DNA of 39,676 nucleotides from Mycobacterium sp. 1081908.1 (lineage in GTDB: Bacteria; Actinomycetota; Actinomycetes; Mycobacteriales; Mycobacteriaceae), in assembly GCF_001673535.1 (NCBI RefSeq), contig NZ_LZLY01000093.1:1-39676 (forward strand), in the 5' to 3' direction. The notes beneath the pieces are model-generated. The model searched no databases, was not told the origin of the DNA, and saw nothing but the letters and a program-made list of their open reading frames with translations. The stretch's first letter is position 1, and each line of letters starts with the position of its first letter. The position numbers and the translations under genes were made by a program. Below, piece by piece: positions 1 through 11,445 of the stretch.

Positions 1-353
1 GTCTCCAGCGCAGCGCGGGTGAGCTTGGACCGGGCGCCGTCGAGCAGCAGCTTCTCCACGTAGGGCGCGTACCGGGCGCGGGTGTACATCCGCCAGCCCT
101 CGCTGTTCTGCCGCAGGTCGATCCCGCTGTCGCGCTCGGCGAGTTCCTCGGCCATCTGCTGCAGCTTGGCCGCGATCCGGTAGACCGGTTGCCCGGTGGC
201 CGCGCCCAGCGCCTCGACGGTGACCGGGGTGTCGACCACCAGCAACAGAGCCTCCAGCACGGAGCCGAGTTCGTCGGCGTCCATCGGCGCCGCCTCGGCG
301 ATCTCGATCCCCAGATCGATTTCGGGCAGCTCTTCGGGCAAATCTTCAGTCAT
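1..353 (-). CDS. scpB: Segregation and condensation protein B, C-terminus cut by window edge
   Basis: Partner of ScpA in the SMC-ScpAB condensin-like complex that compacts and segregates the chromosome. ScpB dimers bind the ScpA linker through winged-helix domains. About 117 residues are visible from an ATG at 353. They start MTEDLPEELPEID, then run into the first winged-helix domain (EALLLVVDTPVTVEALG) and on to KLLLDGARSKLTRAALET at the window edge; the rest of the protein is outside. The acidic N-terminal extension before the winged helix fits actinobacterial ScpB. The ATG overlaps the scpA stop in an ATGA, so translation is probably coupled. Identification is firm from the sequence and from the parA-scpA-scpB order. 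Confidence 0.93.
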   Translation of the reverse strand, partial: MTEDLPEELPEIDLGIEIAEAAPMDADELGSVLEALLLVVDTPVTVEALGAATGQPVYRIAAKLQQMAEELAERDSGIDLRQNSEGWRMYTRARYAPYVEKLLLDGARSKLTRAALE

Positions 354-1150
354 TCGTCACGCACTTCTGCCGGCCGTTCCCCGGTCCACGAGATTTGGAG
401 CACGCCAAGCGGCTCTGACTGGTCGAATGCTACCGTCCGGCTCCGGTACAGCTCGAGCAGCGCGAGGAAGCGCCCGACCACCTCGATCGGCGCCTCGCAG
501 TCGGCGACCAGCTCGGAGAACGTCGCCCAGTGGCCGCTGCCGCGCGCTTCCAAGATTTCCAGCAACTTCTTGGCCTGCTCGGGAACCGAGACCTGCAGCT
601 CGTGGAGGTGCCCGATGGACACCGTCGGCACGGGCCGGGGGGTGAAGGCGACCGCGGCGATCTGGGCGAACCGTTCGGCGTCGACGCCGAGCATGACCTC
701 CGGGAGCAGCTCGGTGAACCGGTCCTCCAGCGACACCGCCCGCGGATAGCTGCGCAGCGCGGCGGCCTCCAGCTCGGCGAACATCTCCGCGACGTGCTTG
801 AACGCCCGGTATTGCAGCAGCCGGGCGAACAGCAGGTCGCGCACCTCCAGCAGCGCCAGGTCCTCGTCGTCGTCGACCTGCCCGGCCGGCAGCAGGCGCG
901 CGGCCTTGAGGTCGAGCAGCGTCGCGGCGATCACCAGGAACGCGGTGGTCTCCTCCAGCCCGAGCTGGGAGCCGATCTCCTTGGTGTAGGCGATGAAGTC
1001 GTCGGTGACCTGGTGCAGCGCGACCTCGGTGACGTCGAGGCGATGGGCGAAGATCAGCTGCAGCAGCAGATCGAACGGCCCCTCGAAGTTCGTGAGGCGG
1101 ACCTGAAAGCCGGTCTGGGGTGGCGCCTCACCGTTGGCGGTTGAGTTCAC
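350..1150 (-). CDS. scpA: Segregation and condensation protein A (kleisin)
   Basis: Kleisin subunit of the SMC-ScpAB complex, bridging the two SMC heads. The 266-residue protein opens with the family's typical N-terminal block (VRLTNFEGPFDLLLQLI, then HRLDVTEVALHQVTDDF). This is followed by helices (LVIAATLLDLKAARLLP) and a C-terminal winged helix that binds the second SMC head. I chose the GTG at 1150 because it overlaps the parA stop as GTGA. The same frame stays open much further upstream, but that part is the shadow of parA. The stop overlaps the scpB start as ATGA. With parA, scpA and scpB linked by 4-base overlaps, the three are probably one transcript with coupled translation. Confidence 0.93.
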   Translation of the reverse strand: MNSTANGEAPPQTGFQVRLTNFEGPFDLLLQLIFAHRLDVTEVALHQVTDDFIAYTKEIGSQLGLEETTAFLVIAATLLDLKAARLLPAGQVDDDEDLALLEVRDLLFARLLQYRAFKHVAEMFAELEAAALRSYPRAVSLEDRFTELLPEVMLGVDAERFAQIAAVAFTPRPVPTVSIGHLHELQVSVPEQAKKLLEILEARGSGHWATFSELVADCEAPIEVVGRFLALLELYRSRTVAFDQSEPLGVLQISWTGERPAEVRDE

Positions 1151-2067
1151 GCGCCGAATCGGTGGATGAACTCGCGGGCCAACGCGCGATAGGCGATGGC
1201 GCCGGTCGATCGGGGCGCCCAGGTGGTGATCGGCTCGCCGGCCACGCTGGTCTCCGGGAACCGGACGGTCCGGGTGATCACGGTGTCGAACACCAGGTCG
1301 CCGAAGCGCTCCACGACGCGGGCCATCACCTCGCGCGCGTTGACGGTGCGCGGGTCGTAACGGGTGAGCAGGATGCCGCTGATCTCCAGCTTCGGGTTGA
1401 GCCGGTCGCGGACCTTGTCGACGGTGTCGGTGAGCAGCGCCAGGCCGCGCAGCGAAAAGTACTCGCACTCGGTGGGGATGACGACGCCGTCGGCGCAGGC
1501 CAGCCCGTTGACGGTCAGCAGCCCCAGCGACGGCTGGCAGTCGATCAGCACGTAGTCGTAGCGGTCCAACACCGGATACAGCGCGCGACCCAGGGTCTGC
1601 TCGCGGCCCACCTCGTTGACGAGCTGGATCTCGGCGGCCGACAGGTCGATGTTGCTGGGCACCAGGTCCATGTGGTTGACCCGGGTTTTGAGCAGCACGT
1701 CGTCGATCGACACCCGCGGCTCCACGAGCACGTTGTGGATGGTCTTCTCCAGCTCGTAGTGCGGCACGCCCAGGCCCGCGGACAGGGCGCCCTGCGGATC
1801 CATGTCCACCAGCAGCACGCGGCGGCCGTACTCGGCGAGGGCGGCGCCCAGGTTGATGGTCGACGTGGTCTTCCCGACCCCGCCCTTCTGGTTGCACATC
1901 GCGACGACCTTGGCGGGGCCGTGCGACGTGCGCGGCGCCGGCTCGGGGATCGCCCGTGGCGGGCGTCCCGTCAAGCCGATCTCGACGCCGTTTTCCGGGT
2001 GCTCGGTCATCACGCCCGGCGTGTTCGGGAGGTGAACATCGCTCGAAAGTCTAACGGCTTCGCGCAT
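1147..2067 (-). CDS. parA: ParA/Soj-family ATPase next to scpAB
   Basis: ParA-type deviant-Walker ATPase of up to 306 residues. The deviant Walker A is CNQKGGVGKTTSTINLG with its signature lysine, followed by VLLVDMDPQGALSAGLG and DYVLIDCQPSLG (Walker B). Such proteins position chromosomes or other cargo by ATP-dependent DNA binding. This is the Rv1708-like paralogue linked to scpAB, not the parAB pair near the origin, and no parB lies beside it. Start choice is uncertain: the ATG at 2067 is the most upstream possible because a TAA precedes it directly, while the ATG at 2010 gives 287 residues. Neither has a good ribosome site. The protein ends in a GTGA overlap with scpA. Confidence 0.9.
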   Translation of the reverse strand: MREAVRLSSDVHLPNTPGVMTEHPENGVEIGLTGRPPRAIPEPAPRTSHGPAKVVAMCNQKGGVGKTTSTINLGAALAEYGRRVLLVDMDPQGALSAGLGVPHYELEKTIHNVLVEPRVSIDDVLLKTRVNHMDLVPSNIDLSAAEIQLVNEVGREQTLGRALYPVLDRYDYVLIDCQPSLGLLTVNGLACADGVVIPTECEYFSLRGLALLTDTVDKVRDRLNPKLEISGILLTRYDPRTVNAREVMARVVERFGDLVFDTVITRTVRFPETSVAGEPITTWAPRSTGAIAYRALAREFIHRFGA

Positions 2068-2181
2068 TTAAACCGGACGCCGCGCTGGCGAGTCACCAGC
2101 CAATATGGGCGAAAATCGCTGGTCGAGCGCTCACGCGTAAGGGGAGTTAACTTCAGTCACACGAGCAACATTCGGGAGGCC
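2068..2181. promoter_or_regulatory. Divergent promoter region between parA and O-methyltransferase gene
   Basis: These 114 bases lie between two divergent starts and should hold both promoters. I see a short inverted repeat, GCTGG at 2084-2088 and CCAGC at 2096-2100, and the 8-base palindrome AGTTAACT at 2145-2152. No convincing pair of -35 and -10 boxes stands out on either strand. The role is inferred from gene layout only. Confidence 0.35.
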
Positions 2182-2961
2182 ATGCGCGACTCGCTATCGT
2201 GGATTCTCATGGACCTCAAGCGACGACTTCCCATCCTCCGGTGGTCGGTACTGCGGATGGCCGCCGGGGTGCGCAACATCACCACGACGGGCCAGATCGG
2301 TGACGGCCGCGAGGCGGCGGCGGCCGAATACGTGCTGGGGAACGCCCGCGCCGGCGACATCGACGACGTGCTGGCCGCCATGGACAAGTTCGCCTACGAG
2401 AAGTCGATGCTGATGAGCATCGGCGACGAGAAGGGCCTCCTGCTCGACGCCGCCGTGCGCCGCGCCGATCCCGCGCTGGCGCTCGAGCTGGGCACCTACT
2501 GCGGCTACGGCGCGCTGCGGATCGCCCGCGCCGCCCCCAAGGCCAAGGTGTATTCCGTCGAACTCGCCGAGGCCAACGCCGCAAACGCCCGCCGGATCTG
2601 GGAGCACGCCGGCGTGGCCGACCGCATCACCTGTGTCGTCGGCACCATCGGCGACGGCGGGCGCACGCTGGACGCGCTGGCCGACGAGCACGGATTCACT
2701 TCGGGCGCACTGGATTTCGTGTTCCTGGACCACGACAAGAACGCCTACCTGGGCGACCTGATGAGCATCGTCGATCGGGGCTGGCTGCATCCGGGGACGA
2801 TCGTGGTCGCCGACAACGTGCGGATCCCCGGCGCGCCGAAGTACCGCGAATACATGCGCCAGCAGCAGGGCAAGCTGTGGAACACCGTCGAGCACAAGAC
2901 GCACGTCGAGTACCAGTCGATGGTGGCCGACCTGGTGCTGGAGTCCGAATACCTGGGCTAG
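2182..2961 (+). CDS. SAM-dependent O-methyltransferase, catechol-O-methyltransferase type
   Basis: Class I methyltransferase of about 259 residues, like Rv1703c. The SAM-binding loop reads ALELGTYCGYGALRIA, the typical COMT form. The metal and catalytic segment FLDHDKNAYLGDL supplies the Asp ligand and the Lys seen in Mg-dependent catechol methyltransferases, and VVADNV matches the second metal-ligand loop. The substrate cannot be told from sequence; the family methylates catechol-like hydroxyls. The start is the ATG at 2182, with GGGAGG just upstream but rather close; the in-frame ATG at 2209 is an alternative. The open frame continues upstream but only as the shadow of parA. The stop is two bases from the convergent xerD stop. 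Confidence 0.88.
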   Translation: MRDSLSWILMDLKRRLPILRWSVLRMAAGVRNITTTGQIGDGREAAAAEYVLGNARAGDIDDVLAAMDKFAYEKSMLMSIGDEKGLLLDAAVRRADPALALELGTYCGYGALRIARAAPKAKVYSVELAEANAANARRIWEHAGVADRITCVVGTIGDGGRTLDALADEHGFTSGALDFVFLDHDKNAYLGDLMSIVDRGWLHPGTIVVADNVRIPGAPKYREYMRQQQGKLWNTVEHKTHVEYQSMVADLVLESEYLG

Positions 2962-2963
2962 GC

Positions 2964-3901
2964 CTATTGCGCGCGCGGGTGCGCCCCGGCCCACACCTCG
3001 CGCAGCGCGTGAACGGTGACGAGCGTGTAGATCTGCGTCGTCGTCACCGAGGCGTGCCCCAATAGCTCCTGCACGACGCGGACATCCGCGCCACCCTCCA
3101 GCAGATGAGTCGCGAAGGAATGCCGCAGCATGTGCGGCGACACCCCCGAGGTGATCCCGACGCGCTCGGCGGCGTCCTGCAGCACCTGCCACGCGCTCTG
3201 CCGCGACAGCCGGCCGCCCCGGGCGTTGAGGAAGATGGCCGGCGTCCCGCGGCCGCGGCGCGCCAGGTCGGGCCGGCCGCGGACCAGGTACGCGTCCAGC
3301 GCCTGCACGGCGGGGCGCCCGATGGGGACCAGCCGCTGCTTGCCGCCCTTGCCGCGCAGCAGCACGGAGCGGGCCTCGGTGTCGACGTCGTCGACGTCGA
3401 GGCCGACCGCCTCGGAGATCCGAGATCCGGTGGAGTACAACAACTCCAGCAGCGCGCGGTTGCGCAGCGTCAGCGGACCGTCACTCGGGCCGTCACCGCC
3501 GGCGCCTTCCAGCAGGGCCAGCACCTGGTTGATCGTGAGGCTCTTGGGGAGCCGGCGGCCGGGCGTCGGCGGCCGCACGGCGCGGGCCACGTCCAGCTCG
3601 GCGAGGCCTTCGGCGGCGGCGAAGCGGTGTAGGCCGCGCACCGCGATCAGCGCCCGCGCCGCCGACACCGCCGACAGCGCCGCGGTCCCGGCCTCGGGGT
3701 CGCCGCGGCGCAGCGCCACCAGGAACTCGCTGACGTCGTCCTCGCCGACCTTGGCCAGGTCGTGAATTCCGCGGTCCGACAGGTGCTTCGAATAGCGGCG
3801 CAGGTCGCGGCGATAGGAGGTGAGCGTGTTCTTCGCCACGCCCCGCTCGATGGTCAGGTGGTCGAGGTAGCCCTGCAGTTGCGTGTCCAGAACCGCGGCT
3901 G

Positions 3902-3905
<4 letters not shown>
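2964..3905 (-). CDS. xerD: Tyrosine recombinase XerD
   Basis: Site-specific recombinase acting with XerC at dif to resolve chromosome dimers at division. The 313-residue protein has an N-terminal SAM-like core-binding domain (about 1-105) and a C-terminal catalytic domain. The full active set is visible: Arg162 in STGSRISE, Lys186 in RGKGGK, His258 and Arg261 in HMLRHSF, His284 in LGHAS, and the nucleophile Tyr293 in QIYT. Nothing suggests a phage integrase: it is typical Xer length and in the conserved mycobacterial place. The ATG at 3905 overlaps the Nudix gene stop as ATGA. It probably belongs to the pyrG-Nudix-xerD transcript. Confidence 0.95.
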
Positions 3906-6308
<2,403 letters not shown>

Positions 6309-6410
6309 CTAGCATTTGACTAGCTGGGCCTGCCGACCCACGGAAATCCACCCTAACATCCGGCGCGCGACCGCGCGGCTAACACGCCCTAGCGAGGGGC
6401 CACTGCCGCT

Positions 6411-7355
6411 TTACTGGGGCACGGTGATCGATGTGGCCCCGTGGCCGGTGCCGTACTGGCCGATGTGGCCGCCGTTGATCAGGTCGTGCAGGCCCAGGAC
6501 GGTCGTGATCCGTCCCGGCGCGGCGTCGATGTCGTCGACGGTGCTGATCGCGGAGTTCATGCCGGCGTCGGCACGGGCGACGGCTACCGCGGCACCCCCG
6601 GTCGCGGAACCGTCGCGGCCGGCCAGCAGGGTGCCCGAGCCGTGCGGCGCCAGCGCGGCGGAGAACCGGGCGACGCTGACGCCCTGGTTGCCGGCGTCCT
6701 GGGGCAGCGCGCCACCGGTGACCACCAGCGCGGCGTTGGCCGCGCCCAGGTGGTCGGCGGGCTGGTAGGTGATGAAGCCGGTGTCGCGCAGCGACGCCAG
6801 CACGGTGTCGCGCTGGGGGTCGTCGATGGGTGGGGTGGCCGGGTTGGGGTTGATCAGCAGGGCGATCCCGAGCAGGTCGCCGGCCTGCGAGCCCTGGTCG
6901 ACGAGCTTGGTGCTGAGCTGCTGCCCGGCGGGCAGGATCGACGAGTTGACCACCGTCCGCAGCTTCTCCGCGGAGTTGGCGTCGACGAACTCCTGGGTCA
7001 GCGAGACCGTTCCGGCCACGGTTCCGCCGGCCTGGCCGACGAATTTCGCGACCGCGGCGACGTCGTCGTCGCGGGCGTCCGGGGTGCGGAACAGCACCAC
7101 CGATTTGCCGCCGAGCGCGTCGTGCACGATCCGGCCGGCCAGCTGGTTATCGAAATTGTTTGCGGCGGCGAGCTTTTCGTTCATCGCGTTCTTTTGGTCG
7201 TTCAGCCCGCTGATCTGTGTGTACAGGTCACGCTTCTCGTCACGCAGGCTGGACAGCAGGGTGTCCGAAAGGAATCCGGACCCCAGCACGACGCCCACGG
7301 CCAGCGCCAGGAAGACCGCGGCCAGGGAGAGCGCGTGTTGGCGTAACGAGATCAT
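6411..7355 (-). CDS. mctB: SteB/MctB family envelope protein
   Basis: A 314-residue protein with one N-terminal membrane segment (LSLAAVFLALAVGVVLGSGF) and a coiled coil right after it (LRDEKRDLYTQISGLNDQKN). The large remaining domain is exported, with a low-charge, Gly/Ala-rich C-terminus. In M. tuberculosis the orthologue Rv1698 was described as an outer-membrane copper exporter (MctB). In Corynebacterium the same family (SteB) forms a pair with SteA that controls septal cell-wall hydrolysis. What the sequence shows, a membrane anchor plus coiled coil next to steA, fits the septation role better; no metal-binding Cys/Met cluster is visible. It starts 22 bases downstream of steA. Confidence 0.88.
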   Translation of the reverse strand: MISLRQHALSLAAVFLALAVGVVLGSGFLSDTLLSSLRDEKRDLYTQISGLNDQKNAMNEKLAAANNFDNQLAGRIVHDALGGKSVVLFRTPDARDDDVAAVAKFVGQAGGTVAGTVSLTQEFVDANSAEKLRTVVNSSILPAGQQLSTKLVDQGSQAGDLLGIALLINPNPATPPIDDPQRDTVLASLRDTGFITYQPADHLGAANAALVVTGGALPQDAGNQGVSVARFSAALAPHGSGTLLAGRDGSATGGAAVAVARADAGMNSAISTVDDIDAAPGRITTVLGLHDLINGGHIGQYGTGHGATSITVPQ

Positions 7356-7377
7356 TTACCGCACCGTTCGTCGAAAG

Positions 7378-8559
7378 CTATGTGAGCAAGTGCTGCGTCC
7401 AGAGCGTGAAGTGGTTCCAGTAGTGGGTGACCCAGTGCAGCACCACGCCGTCGGTGCGCGACACCCACAGCGCGACGATGACGGCGATCAGCATCGTCAG
7501 TGCCAGCAGCGCGATGGCGCCCCCCGAAATGTGGTTGCGGTACAAGGTCGCAACGGCCTTGGCGTCGACCACCTTCTCCCCCACCCGAAGCCGGGTCAAA
7601 AACGTCGAGGGGTTGCTCTGGGTGCGGTTGCGGTCGAAGAACGTCTCGATGTTTGCGGTGTGGCCGGCCGTCACGAGCAACGCGGCGCCGTGGTGATCGG
7701 CCAGCAGTAGCGCCAGGTCGACCGCGGAACCGGCGGCCGGGAAGGTCATCGCCCCGACGCCGAGGTCCTGGATCCGCTCCAGGCCGGGCGCGTGGCCGTC
7801 GGCGTCGGCGGGCAGCACGACCTGGGCGCCGCACTTGAGGGTGTCGGTGCTGATCTGGTCGGGATCGCCGACGATGACCTGCGGGCGATAACCGTTCTTG
7901 CGCAACACATCCGCGCCGGTGCCGACGCCGATGAGCACCGGCTGGTACTCCTTGATGAACGGCTTGAGGGAGCGCAGCTCGTCCTCGGCGCTGGGCTCGT
8001 CGGCCACGATCACCACGTGGCGGCGGCGCAGGTCGAGGTCGATCTCGGGGATGCCGATGCCGTCGATCAGCAGCGGGCTCTCGCTCTTGATGAACTCGAT
8101 CGTGTTGCCGGCGAACGCCTCCAGGTGGGCGGCCAGGCCGCTCTTGGCCTCCCGCATCAGGTCGGCGATGTCGTGGTCGGTTCGCTCGGTCCCGCGGACC
8201 AGCCGGCGGTCGCCCGAATACACGCCGCCCTCGTACAGGCGGATCTTGGCGCCGTCCTTGACCTTCTTGAAGACGTCGGGCCCGGTCTCGTCGATGAGGG
8301 TGACCCCGTTGTTGACCAGCACCTCGGGCCCGAGGTTCGGGTAGCGGCCCGACACCGAGGGTGACGCGTTGACGACGGCCGCGATGTCGGCCTCCACCAG
8401 CGCGTCCGCGGTGATGCGGTCGAGATCGAGGATATCGAGGACCACGATGTCGCCGGGACACACCCTGCGCAGCAGGCGATCGATGTTCCGGTCGACCCGG
8501 GCGGTGCCGGTGAGGCCCGGCCGGGAGGTGTTACGCGAAAGCAGGCCTGACATCTTCAT
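7378..8559 (-). CDS. steA: SteA septation protein (thiamine pyrophosphokinase-like fold)
   Basis: A 393-residue protein like Rv1697. The central region (VVIVADEPSAEDELRSL, VLIGVGTGADVL, VIVGDPDQIS) resembles the thiamine pyrophosphokinase catalytic fold. One membrane helix near the C-terminus (ALLALTMLIAVIVALWV) leaves the bulk in the cytoplasm. In Corynebacterium SteA and SteB are needed for normal daughter-cell separation and act on the RipA hydrolase; a thiamine role is not supported by context. I chose the ATG at 8559 (MKMSGLLSRN); a further 21 residues are open upstream but look non-coding. It lies between recN and steB. Confidence 0.9.
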   Translation of the reverse strand: MKMSGLLSRNTSRPGLTGTARVDRNIDRLLRRVCPGDIVVLDILDLDRITADALVEADIAAVVNASPSVSGRYPNLGPEVLVNNGVTLIDETGPDVFKKVKDGAKIRLYEGGVYSGDRRLVRGTERTDHDIADLMREAKSGLAAHLEAFAGNTIEFIKSESPLLIDGIGIPEIDLDLRRRHVVIVADEPSAEDELRSLKPFIKEYQPVLIGVGTGADVLRKNGYRPQVIVGDPDQISTDTLKCGAQVVLPADADGHAPGLERIQDLGVGAMTFPAAGSAVDLALLLADHHGAALLVTAGHTANIETFFDRNRTQSNPSTFLTRLRVGEKVVDAKAVATLYRNHISGGAIALLALTMLIAVIVALWVSRTDGVVLHWVTHYWNHFTLWTQHLLT

Positions 8560-8622
8560 GGGGGCGATTCTGTCCGCGAAGCCAGGGCGAGGCGAGTAGG
8601 CGCGCCGTAACATCAGCCTCAT

Positions 8623-8628
8623 AAGTTA
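8623..8628 (-). promoter_or_regulatory. Candidate -10 box (TAACTT) for steA-steB
   Basis: In the 186 bases between recN and steA the minus strand reads TAACTT about 64 bases before the steA ATG. It fits the mycobacterial SigA -10 pattern TANNNT. No good -35 box is seen, which is common in this genus. The rest of the gap holds no recognisable gene. Confidence 0.25.
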
Positions 8629-8745
8629 TCTAGCGTCACATTGGTAACAGGCTCACAACGGGTCGGTCGCGGCGAGGGTGCGCAGTTGTACGGGCTGCGC
8701 GGCGTGTTGGCGTACAGACACGCACGCTCGCGGGATGTAGGGGCG

Positions 8746-10497
8746 CTAGTCCTGCTCGGCCTGGGCGGTCTCGAGCAATTCGCGGGCGTGCGCGCGGGCG
8801 CTGTCGGAGTCGCCGAGGCCCGCGAGCATCCGCGCCAGCTCGGCGACCCGGTCGTCGCCGCTCGCCCGGCGCACCACGCTGGTGCCCTTGGGTCCGGCGC
8901 TGTGCACCACCAGGTGCACGTCGCCGTACGCGGCGACCTGGGGCAGGTGCGTGACCACGATGACCTGGTGCGTGCGGGCCAGCCGCGCCAGCCGCCGGCC
9001 GATCTGCACCGCGGCCCGCCCGCCGACGCCGGCGTCCACCTCGTCGAACACCATGGTGGTGCCGGCCGCCGACGCCGCCAGGACGACCTCCAGGGCCAGC
9101 ATGACCCGGGACAGTTCGCCGCCCGACGCGCTCTTGGCCAGCGGCAGCACCGTCATGCCGCGATGCGCCGCGAAGCCGAACTCGACCTGGTCGACGCCGT
9201 CGGCGCCCGCGCGGGCCGCCTCGCCCGACGGCAGGATCAGGGTGGCGGGGTCGTCCTGGTCGGTCGTGACCTCGGTGGCCACGTCGATGGTGAATTCGGC
9301 GTCGGCCATCGCCAGCCCGGACAGCTCCGCGGTCACCGCCTTGGCCAGCCGCTTGGCGGCCTTGCGCCGAAGCTTGCCGAGATCGACTGCGGCGTCGCCC
9401 AATTCGCGGGCCAGCTCGTCGACGCGGCGTTCCAGCGCGGTGATGGCCTCTTCGGAGACGTCGAGTTGGGCCAGCCGTTCGCGCGATTCGCCCGCCCAGC
9501 GCAGCACGCCGTCGATGTCGGCGGCGTACTTGCGGGTCAGCGTGCGCAGTTGCGCCTGGCGGGCCAACTTGGATTCCAGCGCGCTGGCGTCGACGGGCAG
9601 CTCGTCGAGGAAGCCGCCGAGTTCGTGTGCGACGTCGTCGACCACCGTCAGCGCCTGGGCGATCTGGCCGGCCAACCCCCGCAGCGTCGCGTCGTCGGTC
9701 GATTCGAGCGCGGCCCTTGCCTTTCCGAGGCTGTCGATCGCACCCTGGCCGAGACCGTCCCCGTCGTCGGCCGACAATGCGGCGCGCGCGGTGGCGGCGG
9801 CCTCGCGCAGCGTGTCCAGTTCGGACAGCCGCAGGACGTCGGCGACCAGCGCGTCGTCCTCGCCGGGTTGCGGGTCGACGGTGTCGATCTCGTTCAGGGC
9901 GAACTGCAGCCGGTCGGCCTCCTGCGCGAGCTCGCGGGCGCGGTCGCGGCGATCGAGGAGGTCGCGCCGCGCGGTGAGCCAGGCCTCGCGCAGCTTGCGG
10001 TACCGCTCCAGCGGCGGGCCGGATTCGGCGAAGCGGTCCAGCGCGCCGCGTTGTTCCTCGGGCCGCATCAGGCGCAGCTGGTCGTTCTGCCCGTGCAGGG
10101 TGAGCAGCCCGGTGGTGAAATCGCCCAGCGACTTGGCGGGCACGCCGCGCCCGCCGAGGGAGGCGCGCGAGGGCCCGTCGCGGCTGACCGAGCGCAGCGC
10201 GATGACGCTGCCGTCCTCGTCGCGCTCGGCGCCCAGGTCTTCCAGGATCGCGTCCAGCTGCGCGGCCGTCTCGTCATCGAGATCGGTTGTGGTGAAACGG
10301 CCCTCGACGACGGCGCGGTCGGCACCCGAGCGGACCCGGTTCGGGTCGGCGCGGCCCCCGCCGAGCAGGTGCAGCCCGGTCACCACCATCGTCTTGCCGG
10401 TGCCGGTCTCGCCGGTCAACACGGTCAGGCCGCGGCCGAATTCGCCGACCGCGGCGCTGATGGCGCCCAGCGACTCGATCCTGATTTCGGTCAGCAT
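8746..10497 (-). CDS. recN: DNA repair protein RecN
   Basis: SMC-like ATPase acting in double-strand break repair. The 583-residue protein has an N-terminal Walker A (GETGTGKTMVVTG), a long central coiled coil (about 160-370, for example ARELAQEADRLQFALNEID), and a C-terminal half with the signature KSASGGELSRVMLALEV and Walker B MVFDEVDAGVGG. The D-loop/H-loop segment is VIVVTHLPQVAAYGD. Length and domain order are normal. It starts at ATG 10497, 24 bases after nadK, and is part of the tlyA-nadK-recN run seen across actinobacteria. No LexA-type box was seen just upstream. Confidence 0.96.
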   Translation of the reverse strand: MLTEIRIESLGAISAAVGEFGRGLTVLTGETGTGKTMVVTGLHLLGGGRADPNRVRSGADRAVVEGRFTTTDLDDETAAQLDAILEDLGAERDEDGSVIALRSVSRDGPSRASLGGRGVPAKSLGDFTTGLLTLHGQNDQLRLMRPEEQRGALDRFAESGPPLERYRKLREAWLTARRDLLDRRDRARELAQEADRLQFALNEIDTVDPQPGEDDALVADVLRLSELDTLREAAATARAALSADDGDGLGQGAIDSLGKARAALESTDDATLRGLAGQIAQALTVVDDVAHELGGFLDELPVDASALESKLARQAQLRTLTRKYAADIDGVLRWAGESRERLAQLDVSEEAITALERRVDELARELGDAAVDLGKLRRKAAKRLAKAVTAELSGLAMADAEFTIDVATEVTTDQDDPATLILPSGEAARAGADGVDQVEFGFAAHRGMTVLPLAKSASGGELSRVMLALEVVLAASAAGTTMVFDEVDAGVGGRAAVQIGRRLARLARTHQVIVVTHLPQVAAYGDVHLVVHSAGPKGTSVVRRASGDDRVAELARMLAGLGDSDSARAHARELLETAQAEQD

Positions 10498-10521
10498 TCG
10501 GTGAGCACCCGGCCAGTGCCG

Positions 10522-11445
10522 TTACTTTCCGCGCCAGCCGGTCACCGGCAACCGGAACTTGCGCACCAAGCGGTCGGTGAACGGCGCGCTGTCCAGTCGC
10601 GCCCACTTGACCGGGGTGTCGCAGCGGGTCACCTCGATCCGGCTGCCGGCCGGGATCAGAATCTCGCGGCGGCCGTCGCAGAACACCAGGGCGTCGTGAC
10701 CGCCCGCCTCGGTCTCGATCGCGATGGTGGCCTCGGGGCTGGTGACCATGGGCCGGCCGAACAACGCGTGAGCGTTGTTGGGCACCACCAGGATTGCCTC
10801 GAGGTCCGGCCACAGCACCGGGCCGCCGGCCGAGAACGCGTAGGCGGTGGAGCCCGTCGGCGTCGACACCAGCACGCCGTCGCAGCCGAACGCCGACACC
10901 GGACGGCCGTCGACCTCGAGGACCACCCCGAGCACACCCAGCCGGGGGCCCTTCTCCAGGCTGACCTCGTTGAGCGCCCACCCGTGTTCGAGGATGCGGC
11001 CCTTGTGGCACACCGCGATATCCAGGGTCAGGCGGTTCTCGACCCGGTAGTCGCGGGCCACCACGTGATCCAGCACGCGGTCGATCGCCTCGGCTTCGGC
11101 CTCGGCCAGAAAGCCGATGCGGCCCAGGTTGACGCCCAGCACCGGAATCCCGGCGTTGCGGGCCAATTCGGCCGCGCGCAGGAAGGTGCCGTCGCCGCCG
11201 AGCACCAGCACCAGCTCGCAGCCCTCGGCGGCCCGCGGGTCGGCGTCGACGACCTCGATTTCGATGCCCATGGCGCGCATGTCGTCGGGGGCCAGGTGCA
11301 GCGATCCCCGGTCGACGGCCTCGGCCGACAGCACGCGCAGCGCAATCCCGTTGTCGCCCAGCACTTTCTGAACGCGCCGCGCGGTTTCGGTCGCCTCGTC
11401 GCGGCCGGTGTGCACCACCAGCAGCACGGTACGTTCAGCGGTCAT
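10522..11445 (-). CDS. nadK: NAD kinase
   Basis: Phosphorylates NAD to NADP using ATP or polyphosphate; formerly ppnK in mycobacteria. The 307-residue protein carries the GGDG motif ([15 protein letters not shown]), the NAD-site block [14 protein letters not shown], and the conserved C-terminal block [21 protein letters not shown]. All key motifs are intact and length equals the M. tuberculosis enzyme as I recall it. The ATG at 11445 overlaps the tlyA stop as ATGA, and recN follows after 24 bases, so tlyA-nadK-recN is likely one operon. Confidence 0.97.
   Translation of the reverse strand: MTAERTVLLVVHTGRDEATETARRVQKVLGDNGIALRVLSAEAVDRGSLHLAPDDMRAMGIEIEVVDADPRAAEGCELVLVLGGDGTFLRAAELARNAGIPVLGVNLGRIGFLAEAEAEAIDRVLDHVVARDYRVENRLTLDIAVCHKGRILEHGWALNEVSLEKGPRLGVLGVVLEVDGRPVSAFGCDGVLVSTPTGSTAYAFSAGGPVLWPDLEAILVVPNNAHALFGRPMVTSPEATIAIETEAGGHDALVFCDGRREILIPAGSRIEVTRCDTPVKWARLDSAPFTDRLVRKFRLPVTGWRGK

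Noticed and set aside
1151..1897. Upstream extension of the scpA frame to 1897
   Set aside because: Arg/Pro-rich shadow of parA; the GTG at 1150 with GTGA overlap gives the normal ScpA length and N-terminus.
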